Below the pieces are notes generated by a model that saw only the letters and a list, made by a program, of their open reading frames with translations, made no database searches and was not told the origin of the DNA. A stretch of 64,000 bases of DNA from REEB95 sp963762425 (GTDB taxonomy: Bacteria; Pseudomonadota; Alphaproteobacteria; ATCC43930; CGMCC-115725), in NCBI GenBank assembly GCA_963762425.1, contig CAVXKY010000001.1:1-64000 (forward strand), written 5' to 3'. Numbering within the stretch: the stretch's first letter is position 1; the number at the start of each line of letters is the position of its first letter. The translations under genes and the position numbers were made by a program. This document shows positions 8,599-15,465 of this stretch, one piece after another.

Positions 8599-8696
8599 CA
8601 GTCGCGAGGGTGGCGACCGGGGTCGGCGGGCTTCTCGTGTCAATCTGGAACAGTATCACTGAGGGGCAATTGTGACCGCCGTATGGAGATAAGAGA

Positions 8697-9026
8697 ATGA
8701 CAAAATATCAGGTTAAGCGACCCCTTCAGGTTGCTCCGGCTCATCCTGGTGATTTGATGCGCGAAATCATCGAAGAGCACGTTAAGCTGCCCATCGCCAA
8801 AGCGGCGCGTGAGATGGGCATTACGCGCGCGGCTCTCTATACCGTGTTGAACGGCAGGGGACGGGTGACGGCCGACATGGCGCTTTTGTTTGGCAAGCTG
8901 GCCGGCGCGGTGCCCGATCTTTTCTTGCACATGCAGGACAGCCACGACCTCTGGCACGCCCAGCAGAAGCTTCGCAACAGACTGGCGAAGATCAAGTCGG
9001 TGCGGACCGACCACGCCGCGGCGTAG
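8697..9026 (+). CDS. higA: HigA-family antitoxin, orphan
   Basis: A 109-residue HigA-type protein: PLQVAPAHPGDLMREIIEEH at the start is the classic HigA opening, followed by an XRE helix-turn-helix (IAKAAREMGITRAALYTVLNGRGRVTADMALL) and the ...DLFLHMQDSHDLWHAQQ stretch. Such proteins bind HigB toxin and operator DNA. A higB gene would normally sit just upstream; the 98 bases between 8599 and 8696 cannot hold one. The start ATG 8697 has GGAGATAAGAG upstream. It is the second consecutive antitoxin without a toxin. Confidence 0.85.
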   Translation: MTKYQVKRPLQVAPAHPGDLMREIIEEHVKLPIAKAAREMGITRAALYTVLNGRGRVTADMALLFGKLAGAVPDLFLHMQDSHDLWHAQQKLRNRLAKIKSVRTDHAAA

Positions 9027-9052
9027 GCATAGATTTTCGTCACTCGGAATTT

Positions 9053-9150
9053 CGAAACGAAGCCAATTTACGAGCGCCGCTTAAGCCGTACGCCCGGCCC
9101 CTCGCCGTTCTTATCGATGGATTTCGCACTGGCGACTTCATCAAGATCAA
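9053..9150 (-). pseudogene. Relic of an XRE regulator 3' end (with a repeat shared with 9737-9767)
   Basis: Read on the minus strand, the codons before the TAA at 9068-9070 give IDKNGEGPGVRLKRRS, the typical C-terminus of a common XRE-family repressor ('FIDENGGGPGVRL'). No N-terminal part is present. The 31 bases at 9053-9083, spanning the stop codon, recur at 9737-9767, and a related tail recurs at 12684. It is gene debris left by rearrangement. Confidence 0.55.
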
Positions 9151-9180
9151 ACATTTAACACCAGACCGCCCTAAATTAGT

Positions 9181-9342
9181 CAAATTCCCCACTTATCTAG
9201 GAAGATACGGGAAATTTAAGAGCGGCAAACGAAGAAGAACAGGACCGCGCCCGAAGGGCCAAAAGCCATTTTGCTTGGGGGTTTCTCACACGAATTTCCG
9301 TGTTCGAGCCCTTTTGCAATCAAGCAATTTTCAAAGGCCAAA
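9181..9342. repeat. Diverged 160-bp intergenic repeat, copy B
   Basis: This is the second copy of the segment at 7901-8058, in the same orientation. Here it precedes the 92-residue basic protein gene at 9434. The two copies bracket the two orphan antitoxin genes, as would be expected if a cassette had been duplicated or inserted. Confidence 0.55.
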
Positions 9343-9433
9343 GCGTTGATTGGTTCGTGTTTAACCAGGGATGCCTGAGCGCACCTCGAGGAGCGACAAT
9401 ATCGTCTTGCGCATGACACACAGGAGACGAACG

Positions 9434-9712
9434 ATGGCGCGAAAGAAGGATGTGCGTCATTTAGGTGCCAAGCGGATGTGGATTCGCCGGTGGACCCATG
9501 CCAAGAAAATATCGAAAGCGGAAGCCAAGCGCTTTATGAAACATCTGGAGAGAACCGGCAAGTTACTGAGGCCAACCAAGATCGTGCCGCTGGCGAAGCG
9601 GGTTCACACTTCTCCTGCGATAGCGGTTGCCCGGCCGGGAGAACTCGTAACCATCCAATATGATCCCTCGCGGTTCCGGGTCGAAATCAGGGCTATCCGG
9701 AAGCCACGCTGA
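9434..9712 (+). CDS. Basic 92-residue protein of unknown function
   Basis: ATG 9434 with AGGAGA 7 bases upstream opens a 92-residue, strongly basic protein (MARKKDVRHLGAKRMWIRRW at the start, many Lys/Arg throughout, ending RAIRKPR). No domain is recognised. The charge suggests nucleic-acid binding or an antitoxin-like role, but this is only inference. It sits in the island of toxin-antitoxin remnants, flanked by repeat copy B upstream and the short repeat 9737-9767 downstream. Confidence 0.55.
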   Translation: MARKKDVRHLGAKRMWIRRWTHAKKISKAEAKRFMKHLERTGKLLRPTKIVPLAKRVHTSPAIAVARPGELVTIQYDPSRFRVEIRAIRKPR

Positions 9713-9736
9713 AAAAAAATCAGCCCTCTGAATTAG

Positions 9737-9767
9737 CGAAACGAAACCATTTTACGAGCGCCGCTTA
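9737..9767 (-). repeat. Short repeat, second copy of the XRE-tail segment
   Basis: Thirty-one bases match 9053-9083 with few differences. On the minus strand they encode only KRRS-stop, the last residues of the XRE relic seen at 9053-9150. The shared segment extends past the stop codon, so the copies derive from DNA duplication rather than protein convergence. Confidence 0.5.
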
Positions 9768-10028
9768 GCTTGCCGGATTAATGGCTGGATTAAGCGCAAA
9801 AGTCCGGGTGATTTTTGCTGGCGTCGCATTTTTTGTTTTGGCATCCTAAAAAAAAGCCGACCTCGCGTATCAAAACTACCGAAAATTCCGAAAAAAAACT
9901 GAGCTTTTCAGCCATTTTTTGGTAGTTATGAGGGGAGTTATGATGCTCCCATAAATATATGCATAAAAACGGTAACTTTGTTCCCGAACGGATCGATATT
10001 AAAACCCAATTGATGGGATCATAAAACG

Positions 10029-10053
10029 CATCAAGTAGGATTTTTACTTGATG
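10029..10053. promoter_or_regulatory. Inverted repeat, candidate operator of the double-HTH gene
   Basis: CATCAAGTA and TACTTGATG form a perfect 9-base inverted repeat around a 7-base spacer, ending 86 bases before the start of the gene at 10140. XRE regulators commonly bind such repeats in their own promoters; here this is inference from position and symmetry. Confidence 0.45.
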
Positions 10054-10139
10054 GATAAGATATTCATCCCCATTTCTTGCCAGTTGCTTTTTTCTTCTTC
10101 CTTCCTGTCTCAGACGCGAAAATTGTTGGAGAACGATCC

Positions 10140-10970
10140 ATGCCTATGTCCCAAAGGGAGATCTATGCACGCCGTATCCGCTTAGCACGATGCGCTCTGG
10201 GTATGAGTGTCAGAGAGTTTGCTGTTCTCGTCGGCTTGGCTCCAAACACGATCAGCACCGTTGAAAACGCAGGGGAATCACTCATCGGAACACACGAGGC
10301 AATCGATAAAAAGCTAAGCGAGATCGGTTTTTTAAAATGCTTCCGCGACGACGGCAACAGCATCGGCGTAAGGCTGTATTACAACAAGATGTATGAACAG
10401 GAATTTCCAAGCGCAAAAGTGCGTGAATTTAAAAAGTCTAAAGGACCCGAAAGACATGTCCTTTCCGATCAAGAGAAATCCGAACGGGATCAGCTGGAAT
10501 TTGAACGGGGTAGCATCAACTCAGACTATCCATTAGAGCTATGGCAACGTGATCAAGACAAACTCAGAGAAGAGGAACGCGAGGAAAATAATCGAAGAGA
10601 CAAACGTGTTAAAAATAAAAATAGGATGCCGCGCGTGCTCGAACCACTTGGGGACCGCCCTGTCACCATAAGTGATGGAAGAATATATCCACCAGCAGAA
10701 ATCATAGATCGCTTGTGTACCGGCGAGAATCCGGTCCATGTCTGGCGCCAGTGTTTTACGATGACTCTGGATCAACTCGCCGACAAAGCAGGGATCCCCA
10801 AAGTTCAGCTCGTACTCATTGAGACGAATATGAGTGTGGCCTCGGACGAAGACTTAAATAAGCTCACCCGTGCCCTCGGCATTCATATCGATCAACTCCA
10901 TCCCAAGGTGACCTACCGTCCTCCAGCAAGACACCTATACGGTGACCAAAACAAGAAATCGCCAAGCTGA
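10140..10970 (+). CDS. Protein with two XRE-type HTH domains joined by a charged linker
   Basis: This 276-residue protein has an N-terminal XRE helix-turn-helix (about 10-75: IRLARCALGMSVREFAVLVG, then LAPNTISTVENAG and a terminal FRDDGNSIGVRLY that resembles the 'DENGGGPGVRL' tail of XRE repressors). A long, highly charged, probably coiled-coil linker follows (about 100-180, rich in Glu, Arg, Asp, Lys). A second HTH-like domain comes at about 205-260 (VWRQCFTMTLDQLADKAGIP and KVQLVLIETNMSVASDEDL). I know no named family with this layout. ATG 10140 has GGAG 8 bases upstream; ATG 10146 is possible. Base composition is lower in GC than the core, which suggests horizontal origin. Confidence 0.65.
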   Translation: MPMSQREIYARRIRLARCALGMSVREFAVLVGLAPNTISTVENAGESLIGTHEAIDKKLSEIGFLKCFRDDGNSIGVRLYYNKMYEQEFPSAKVREFKKSKGPERHVLSDQEKSERDQLEFERGSINSDYPLELWQRDQDKLREEEREENNRRDKRVKNKNRMPRVLEPLGDRPVTISDGRIYPPAEIIDRLCTGENPVHVWRQCFTMTLDQLADKAGIPKVQLVLIETNMSVASDEDLNKLTRALGIHIDQLHPKVTYRPPARHLYGDQNKKSPS

Positions 10971-11201
10971 TCGAACGGCCTAGTTCGAACCAATTACGCG
11001 ATGGCGTCACGAGCTTTTAGAGCGCGAGATTTAAATTCTCTTCGCTTGCGTTGGCGAAAACTACAACGATAAAGGCTCGAGTACTTGTCAGCGGACGTCG
11101 TGATAATACAGCGGTATGAAAAATGAGAAAAATAATTAGCCACGGCAATTATGCACGCTCGTTATTTTTGGACTATCTAACAAAATCTGATATCGTTTAT
11201 T

Positions 11202-11735
11202 GTGTCATTCAACCAAGGTTACTTATCGAATTCTCCTCCGCTGAATGACCTATGCGGAAAATATTACCGATATCGAGATCTCATCGAATGTGGTGAGACT
11301 TGGCGCCGCTATCAAATCGACAATCGGCCGCAACGGCACGAAACCTACGCAGCCATGCGCGAGTTATGCTTGAGGGTACTCGATCCGGTCATCGATCGAT
11401 TCGGACCTGTCGAGCTTACCTATGCCTTCGCCTCGGCAGCTTTGGACAAGCTGGTACACCTGAAGCGATACCCCAGGACTATACGGCACTTGGACCAGCA
11501 CGCCGGATGTGAGTTCGATCGCAATGGCCGGCCTTACTGCTCGCGATTCGGTCTTGCCGCAGATTTCCGGGTGCCTGGTGTCAGCTCCCTCGTGGTCGCC
11601 CAGTGGGTGATCCAGAACACCGGGTTTGACCGGCTCTATTTCTACGGCGCTGAACGGCCATTTCACGTCAGTGTCGGGCCAGAAAACTCCAAAGTAGTCT
11701 GGTATTCGCCATACAGTCGCCAAGCCACTCACTAG
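11202..11735 (+). CDS. Peptidase M15/DD-peptidase-fold-like protein, probably non-catalytic
   Basis: A 177-residue protein. The C-terminal half has a GLAADFRVPG motif (compare the G-x-A-x-D of M15 peptidases), then VAQWVIQNTGFDRLYFYG and a closing ERPFHVSVGPE, which matches the Hedgehog/DD-peptidase fold with its final zinc histidine. The first zinc histidine of the S-x-H-x-x-G-x-A-x-D motif appears replaced (CSRFGLAAD), although another His lies in the earlier LDQHAGCEFDRNGRP segment. The N-terminal half (YYRYRDLIECGETWRRYQID) is not recognised. It may bind rather than cleave. The start GTG 11202 is uncertain, as there is no clear ribosome binding site. Composition and neighbours place it in the accessory island. 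Confidence 0.5.
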   Translation: MSFNQGYLSNSPPLNDLCGKYYRYRDLIECGETWRRYQIDNRPQRHETYAAMRELCLRVLDPVIDRFGPVELTYAFASAALDKLVHLKRYPRTIRHLDQHAGCEFDRNGRPYCSRFGLAADFRVPGVSSLVVAQWVIQNTGFDRLYFYGAERPFHVSVGPENSKVVWYSPYSRQATH

Positions 11736-11779
11736 GGCTTATGAGCAGTTGGCCGAGACCCTAGCCTAAAATCGGATAT

Positions 11780-11800
11780 TGTACGTATAATGTCCGTACA
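11780..11800. promoter_or_regulatory. tacAT promoter with palindromic operator
   Basis: A perfect inverted repeat, TGTACG (11780-11785) and CGTACA (11795-11800), encloses a consensus -10 box TATAAT (11786-11791). The site lies 31 bases before tacA. Occupancy by a ribbon-helix-helix antitoxin at this position would block RNA polymerase, the usual conditional autorepression of TacAT systems. No good -35 box is seen. Confidence 0.6.
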
Positions 11801-11830
11801 GTATATTAAGCCTCTTAAAAGGAGCCTGAT

Positions 11831-12109
11831 ATGGCGATTAATCCTACGACTCGCGTCGATCGCATTGAACTGCGTGCGACTAAGGAAGAAAAACGCATCC
11901 TGGCGACAGCAGCGGCCTATGAGCGGCTGGACGTAACCAGCTTCATCATGCGCAATGTCCTTCCGGCTGCTCATCAAGTAGTAAATCACGCTGAGCGCAT
12001 CGTGCTTTCAAAACGCGATTCCGCCCGAGTGCTGAAACTGCTTGAAAACCCACCCAAGCCGACACCTGCGCTTCTGGCTGCTGCTGCTCGTCGTCGTAAT
12101 CTGGCGTGA
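11831..12109 (+). CDS. tacA: DUF1778 ribbon-helix-helix antitoxin (TacA-like)
   Basis: A 92-residue antitoxin of the DUF1778/TacA family: an N-terminal ribbon-helix-helix (RVDRIELRATKEEKRILATAAA, then the LDVTSFIMRNVLPAA helix) that binds operator DNA, and a C-terminal tail (LENPPKPTPALLAAAARR) typical of the toxin-wrapping region. It precedes and overlaps the acetyltransferase toxin gene (GTGA overlap). AAGGAG lies just upstream of ATG 11831. The pair looks intact. Confidence 0.88.
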   Translation: MAINPTTRVDRIELRATKEEKRILATAAAYERLDVTSFIMRNVLPAAHQVVNHAERIVLSKRDSARVLKLLENPPKPTPALLAAAARRRNLA

Positions 12110-12624
12110 CTACCGAGATCGATTGGCGTGAAGAACCGATTGCGCGCCGTCACGACCGGGAAGGATTTGATTGCAGCTCGGCCGAGCTCAACGAATATCT
12201 TTCCCACTACGCCCGCCAAAATCACGAATCGGGTAGTGCAAAGACTTTCGTCGCCGTGTCGCCGGTGGAACCAAAGCGGGTCTTGGGCTATTATACCATC
12301 AGCCCTGGCGCCATCGAATTCGCCCGAGTACCAGCTCTATTAACGCGGAAACTCGGACGTTATGAGGTTCCGGTATATCGACTAGGACGCTTGGCCGTTT
12401 CCATCCAATTCCAGGGGCGCGGACTTGGTGGTGAATTGTTACTGGCAGCCGGTTCTCGGGCGCTGGCGGTTGCCGCCGAAATCGGTGGCGTGGCCCTTGC
12501 CATTGACGCCAAGGATGCACGTGCTGCCGCTTGGTATAAGCGGTTCGGCGCGGTGCAGCTGTTGGACGACCCAGTTAAGCTCGTTCTGCCTTTAGCGACC
12601 ATCGCGCAAGCGATTACGAAGTGA
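12106..12624 (+). CDS. tacT: GNAT acetyltransferase toxin (TacT-like)
   Basis: A 172-residue GNAT-fold protein. TacT toxins acetylate the amino group of charged tRNAs and stop translation. The family landmarks are visible: FDCSSAELNEYLSHYARQNH near the N-terminus, KTFVAV, VLGYYTISPGAIEF, the acetyl-CoA loop segment RLAVSIQFQGRGLGGELLL (Q/R-x-x-G-x-G/A) and AAWYKRFGAVQL with the catalytic Tyr. Translation starts at GTG 12106, overlapping the tacA stop by 4 bases, so the two are translationally coupled. Confidence 0.9.
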   Translation: MTTEIDWREEPIARRHDREGFDCSSAELNEYLSHYARQNHESGSAKTFVAVSPVEPKRVLGYYTISPGAIEFARVPALLTRKLGRYEVPVYRLGRLAVSIQFQGRGLGGELLLAAGSRALAVAAEIGGVALAIDAKDARAAAWYKRFGAVQLLDDPVKLVLPLATIAQAITK

Positions 12625-12683
12625 CCGAGGGGCACTGCCTTTGCAGCCGAGTGAAGACCCGCCAGATTTCCTCTGCCGAACGG

Positions 12684-12797
12684 TCAGTATGTCTTTTTCT
12701 TAAGACGCACACCCTGCCCCTCGCCGTTTTCATCGATAAAGATCACTCCGGCCTCTTCGAGAGCACGGCGGATATCTGAAATAGTGCGTGGGTAGAT
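12684..12797 (-). pseudogene. XRE regulator truncated by IS3 (C-terminal 37 codons)
   Basis: On the minus strand the frame from the IS3 edge reads IYPRTISDIRRALEEAGVIF followed by IDENGEGQGVRLKKKTY and a TGA at 12684-12686. This is the C-terminus of an XRE-family repressor of the 'LEAAGVEFIDENGGGPGVRL' type. The upstream part of the gene is cut off exactly at the left end of the IS3 element and is not found on its other side, so the insertion was accompanied by a deletion or rearrangement. Confidence 0.75.
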
Positions 12798-12862
12798 TGA
12801 CCTGACTGGCTCTTTTTGTACCAAGCGAATTGTTAGAAAATGGCTTGGAAAGGAGCTTGGTC

Positions 12863-13141
12863 ATGCCGAAGAAGAGGTTTAGCGCGGAGCAGATTGTGAC
12901 GCTGCTTCGGCAGATCGAAGTGTCGATGGCGCAGGGCAAGTCGGCGCCGATTGCGTGCCGGGAAGCCGGGATCTCGGAGCAGAGTTATTATCGCTGGCGC
13001 AAGGAGTATGGCGGGCTTGATCTTGATCAGGCGCGGCGGATGAAGGAGCTGGAGAAGGAGAACGCCCGTCTGAAGCGCCTGGTGGCCGATCTGTCGCTGG
13101 AGAAGCAGGTGCTGAAGGACATCGCCTCGGGAAACTTGTAA
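12863..13141 (+). CDS. IS3-family transposase OrfA
   Basis: OrfA of 92 residues: a helix-turn-helix (MPKKRFSAEQIVTLLRQIEV, SAPIACREAGISEQSYYRWRKEYGG) followed by a leucine-zipper-like segment (MKELEKENARLKRLVADLSL). This is the DNA-binding subunit that is normally joined to OrfB by programmed frameshifting. ATG 12863 has AGGAG about 8 bases upstream. It is intact, but OrfB is not. Confidence 0.9.
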   Translation: MPKKRFSAEQIVTLLRQIEVSMAQGKSAPIACREAGISEQSYYRWRKEYGGLDLDQARRMKELEKENARLKRLVADLSLEKQVLKDIASGNL

Positions 13142-14047
13142 GCCCCGAACGGCGCCGGCAGGCGGTCGAGCGGCATTCGGGAGAAGTATCAGTCTCTCGG
13201 AACGCCATGCCTGCCGGATCGTCGGCCAGCCGCGCGGGACGCAGCGTTACACGCGTCATCGTCGCGTGCTGACGAAGATGCGCTGACGCAGCGCGATTAT
13301 GGCGCTGGCTGCGCAGTATGGCCGCTATGGCTATCGACGGATCACGTCGCTTCTCAACGAAGCGGGCTGGGATGTTGGCATGTGACCGTGTGCAGCGCAT
13401 CTGGCGCCGTGAGGGGCTGAAAGTACCCAGGAAACAAAGGCCGACGAGGGCGGCTGTGGCTCAACGACGGCTCCTGCATCCGGCTGAGACCGGAGCGGCG
13501 CAATCATGTCTGGTCCTACGACTTCGTCGAAGCCCAGACCCATGATGGCCGCAAAGTCCGGCTGATGACGTTGATCGACGAGTTCACCCGGGAATGCCTG
13601 GCGATCCGGGTTGCACGCCGGATCAACAGCCTGGGTGTCATCGAGACGATGGCCGATGTCGATGCTCGTGCGCGGCGTCCCGGAACACATCCGCTCCGAC
13701 AACGGTCCGGAGATGACGGCCAAGATCGTGCGCAGCTGGCTGGCGAAGCGTCGGTGCCAAGACGCTCTACATCGAACCCGGAAGTCCCTGGGAGAACGGC
13801 TACTGCGAAATGCTTCAACGGCAAGCTGCGTGACGAGCTGCTCAACGGCGAAATCTTCTACAGCCTCAAGGAAGCCAAGGTCGTCATCGAGCAATGGCGC
13901 AAGCACTACAACACCGTCAGACCACACTCATCGCTGGGATATCGGCCGCCAGCACCGCAAACTTCCAACCCGTTCCCACCACTCTGGATCGGCCGCACCG
14001 ATGCAGTAGTCTCTCTATCCCGCTGGTACAAAATATCCGTCAGGCCA
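13136..14047 (+). pseudogene. IS3-family transposase OrfB, multiply frameshifted
   Basis: Pieces of the DDE integrase core are scattered over the three forward frames: RRQAVER near 13155, GRYGYRRITSLLNEAGWDVG near 13340, LWLNDGSCIRLRPERRNHVW near 13460, MTLIDEFTRECLAIRVARRI (13565), MLVRGVPEHIRSDNGPEMTA (near 13659), TLYIEPGSPWENGY (near 13765) and FNGKLRDELLNGEIFYSLKE. Each shift fits one extra base (for example GATGTCGATG where GATGTGATG is expected). There is no stop before the right inverted repeat, and the last frame runs on into the neighbouring HAD-UbiA gene. Confidence 0.85.
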
Positions 14048-15449
14048 CTGGTCGTTGATGTCGACGGCACGCTGATCAAATCCGATCTGCTGATCGAATC
14101 CTTCCTCATGCTGCTCTCAACCAAGCCCCTGCACGCTTTGGCGGCGCTCGGATCCCTGCTGCAGGGCCGGGCCGCGTTCAAGGCCAGGGTGGCTTCCGAA
14201 ACCAGGCTCGATACCTCGCGCCTTCCCTTCAACCCCGGGATCTGGGCGCTCCTCAAAGCGGAAAAGCGGAAGGGCCGAAAGCTTTATCTGGCCTCGGCCT
14301 CGGACAACAAACTGGTCGAGGCGCTTGCCCGGAGACTTGGGATTTTCAGCGGCGTCTTCGCCTCCAACGGCAAGACCAATCTCAAGGGCACCAATAAGGC
14401 CGCCGCCTTGTGCGCCGCTTTCGGCAAGGGCGGGTTCGATTACGCGGGCGATTCTCAGAATGACGTGGCGGTCTGGCTCAAGTCCAAGGGCGTGTTGGTG
14501 GTGGGAACAACGCGTTTTTTTCTGGAGAGGATCAGGAGCCGGTTTCCCCATGCGCGCGGCATCGATGAGCGGCATCTATCGCTCAAGGATTACGTGCGAG
14601 CGATGCGCGTCCATCAATGGCTCAAGAATCTGCTGATATTTGTGCCCTGTCTCTTGGCGCACCGTTACCGAGCCCATGATCTGTTTTTCTTGGGCCTCGC
14701 CTTCCTGAGCTTCAGCCTCTGCGCCTCGAGCGGCTATATCGCCAATGATCTGCTCGATTTGCGCAATGACCGGTAACACCCAACTAAATACACAAGGCCG
14801 CTCGCATCGGGCCGCATCCCGCTCACCCACGGGATGTGGATGGCGCCCTTGCTGCTGCTGGCGGCATTCGCCATCGCATATCCGCTGCCGATCGGATTTA
14901 TGGCCTTGCTGGCAATCTATTATGTCACGACCATGGCTTATTCCGTCTGGCTCAAGCGGAAATTGATCGTCGATGTCGTGATACTTGCCGGCCTTTACGG
15001 CTTGCGTCTCGCGGCCGGCAGTCTTGCCGTTTCGGTTTTGCTCTCGACCTGGTTTGTCGCATTTTCGGTCTTCCTCTTCTTAAGCCTGGCGCTCGTCAAA
15101 CGCTGCACCGAGCTGATCGACCAGAGCGAGAAAGGGCGGAACGATGTTGCCGGGCGCGGGTATCTCTTGCGCGATCTGCCCATGCTCGAAGCCATGGCGG
15201 CGGCTGCGGGCTATATCGCGATCATGGTGTTCGCGCTCTATATCAACAGCCCCGATGTCAATGCGTTGTACCGCACGCCCGAATATCTCTGGGCGATCTG
15301 CCTGGTCCTCTTCTATTGGATCAGCCGCATCCTGCTGCTTGACCCATCGGGGCGATATGCATGACGACCCGGTGGTCTTTGCCGCAACCGATTTGAAAAG
15401 CCTTGCCTGCGGCGCCTTGGTCGTGGCCATCGTCCTCTTCAGCATCTGA
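14048..15449 (+). pseudogene. HAD-UbiA prenyltransferase (decaprenyl-phosphate phosphoribosyltransferase type), disrupted
   Basis: The gene encodes a HAD hydrolase domain (LVVDVDGTLIKSD, with DxDGT, then LASASDNKLV and YAGDSQNDVAVW) fused to a UbiA membrane prenyltransferase (SSGYIANDLLDLRNDR with the NDxxDxxxD motif, and SLALVKRCTEL). Such fusions make decaprenylphosphoryl-phosphoribose, the first step to the arabinose donor. Three lesions are visible. The N-terminus is cut at the IS3 right end. An in-frame TAA at 14774-14776 sits within the UbiA active region; the frame continues HPTKYTRPLASGRIPLTHGM, so CAA to TAA is likely. One extra base near 15341 breaks the C-terminus, after which the correct frame continues GDMHDDPVVFAA to the TGA at 15447. 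DprE1 follows 16 bases later. Confidence 0.85.
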
Positions 15450-15465
15450 AAGCCGGAGCACGCCC

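Larger units (their letters stand above)
9713..10139. other. AT-rich regulatory region upstream of the double-HTH gene
   Basis: These 427 bases have no convincing gene and are clearly richer in A and T than the core. They contain the short XRE-tail repeat (9737-9767), several homopolymer A/T runs, a widely spaced inverted repeat AACTACC (9874-9880) / GGTAGTT (9921-9927), and a tight inverted repeat at 10029-10053. Confidence 0.6.
12798..14047 (+). mobile_element. IS3-family insertion sequence, degenerate
   Basis: The 1250-bp element is bounded by imperfect inverted repeats: the left end begins TGACCTGACTGG with TTTTTGTACCA-AGCG following, and the right end (14047 inward, minus strand) begins TGGCCTGACGG with ATTTTGTACCAGCG. 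It carries orfA (intact) and orfB (several frameshifts). The flanks are an XRE gene tail on the left and a HAD-UbiA gene on the right. I see no target-site duplication, so the present junctions are not a simple single insertion. Confidence 0.82.

Noticed and set aside
9053..9767. Integron attC sites between small cassettes
   Set aside because: The repeats lack attC core sites and hairpin symmetry, and no integrase is in the window; part of the repeat is an XRE gene tail.
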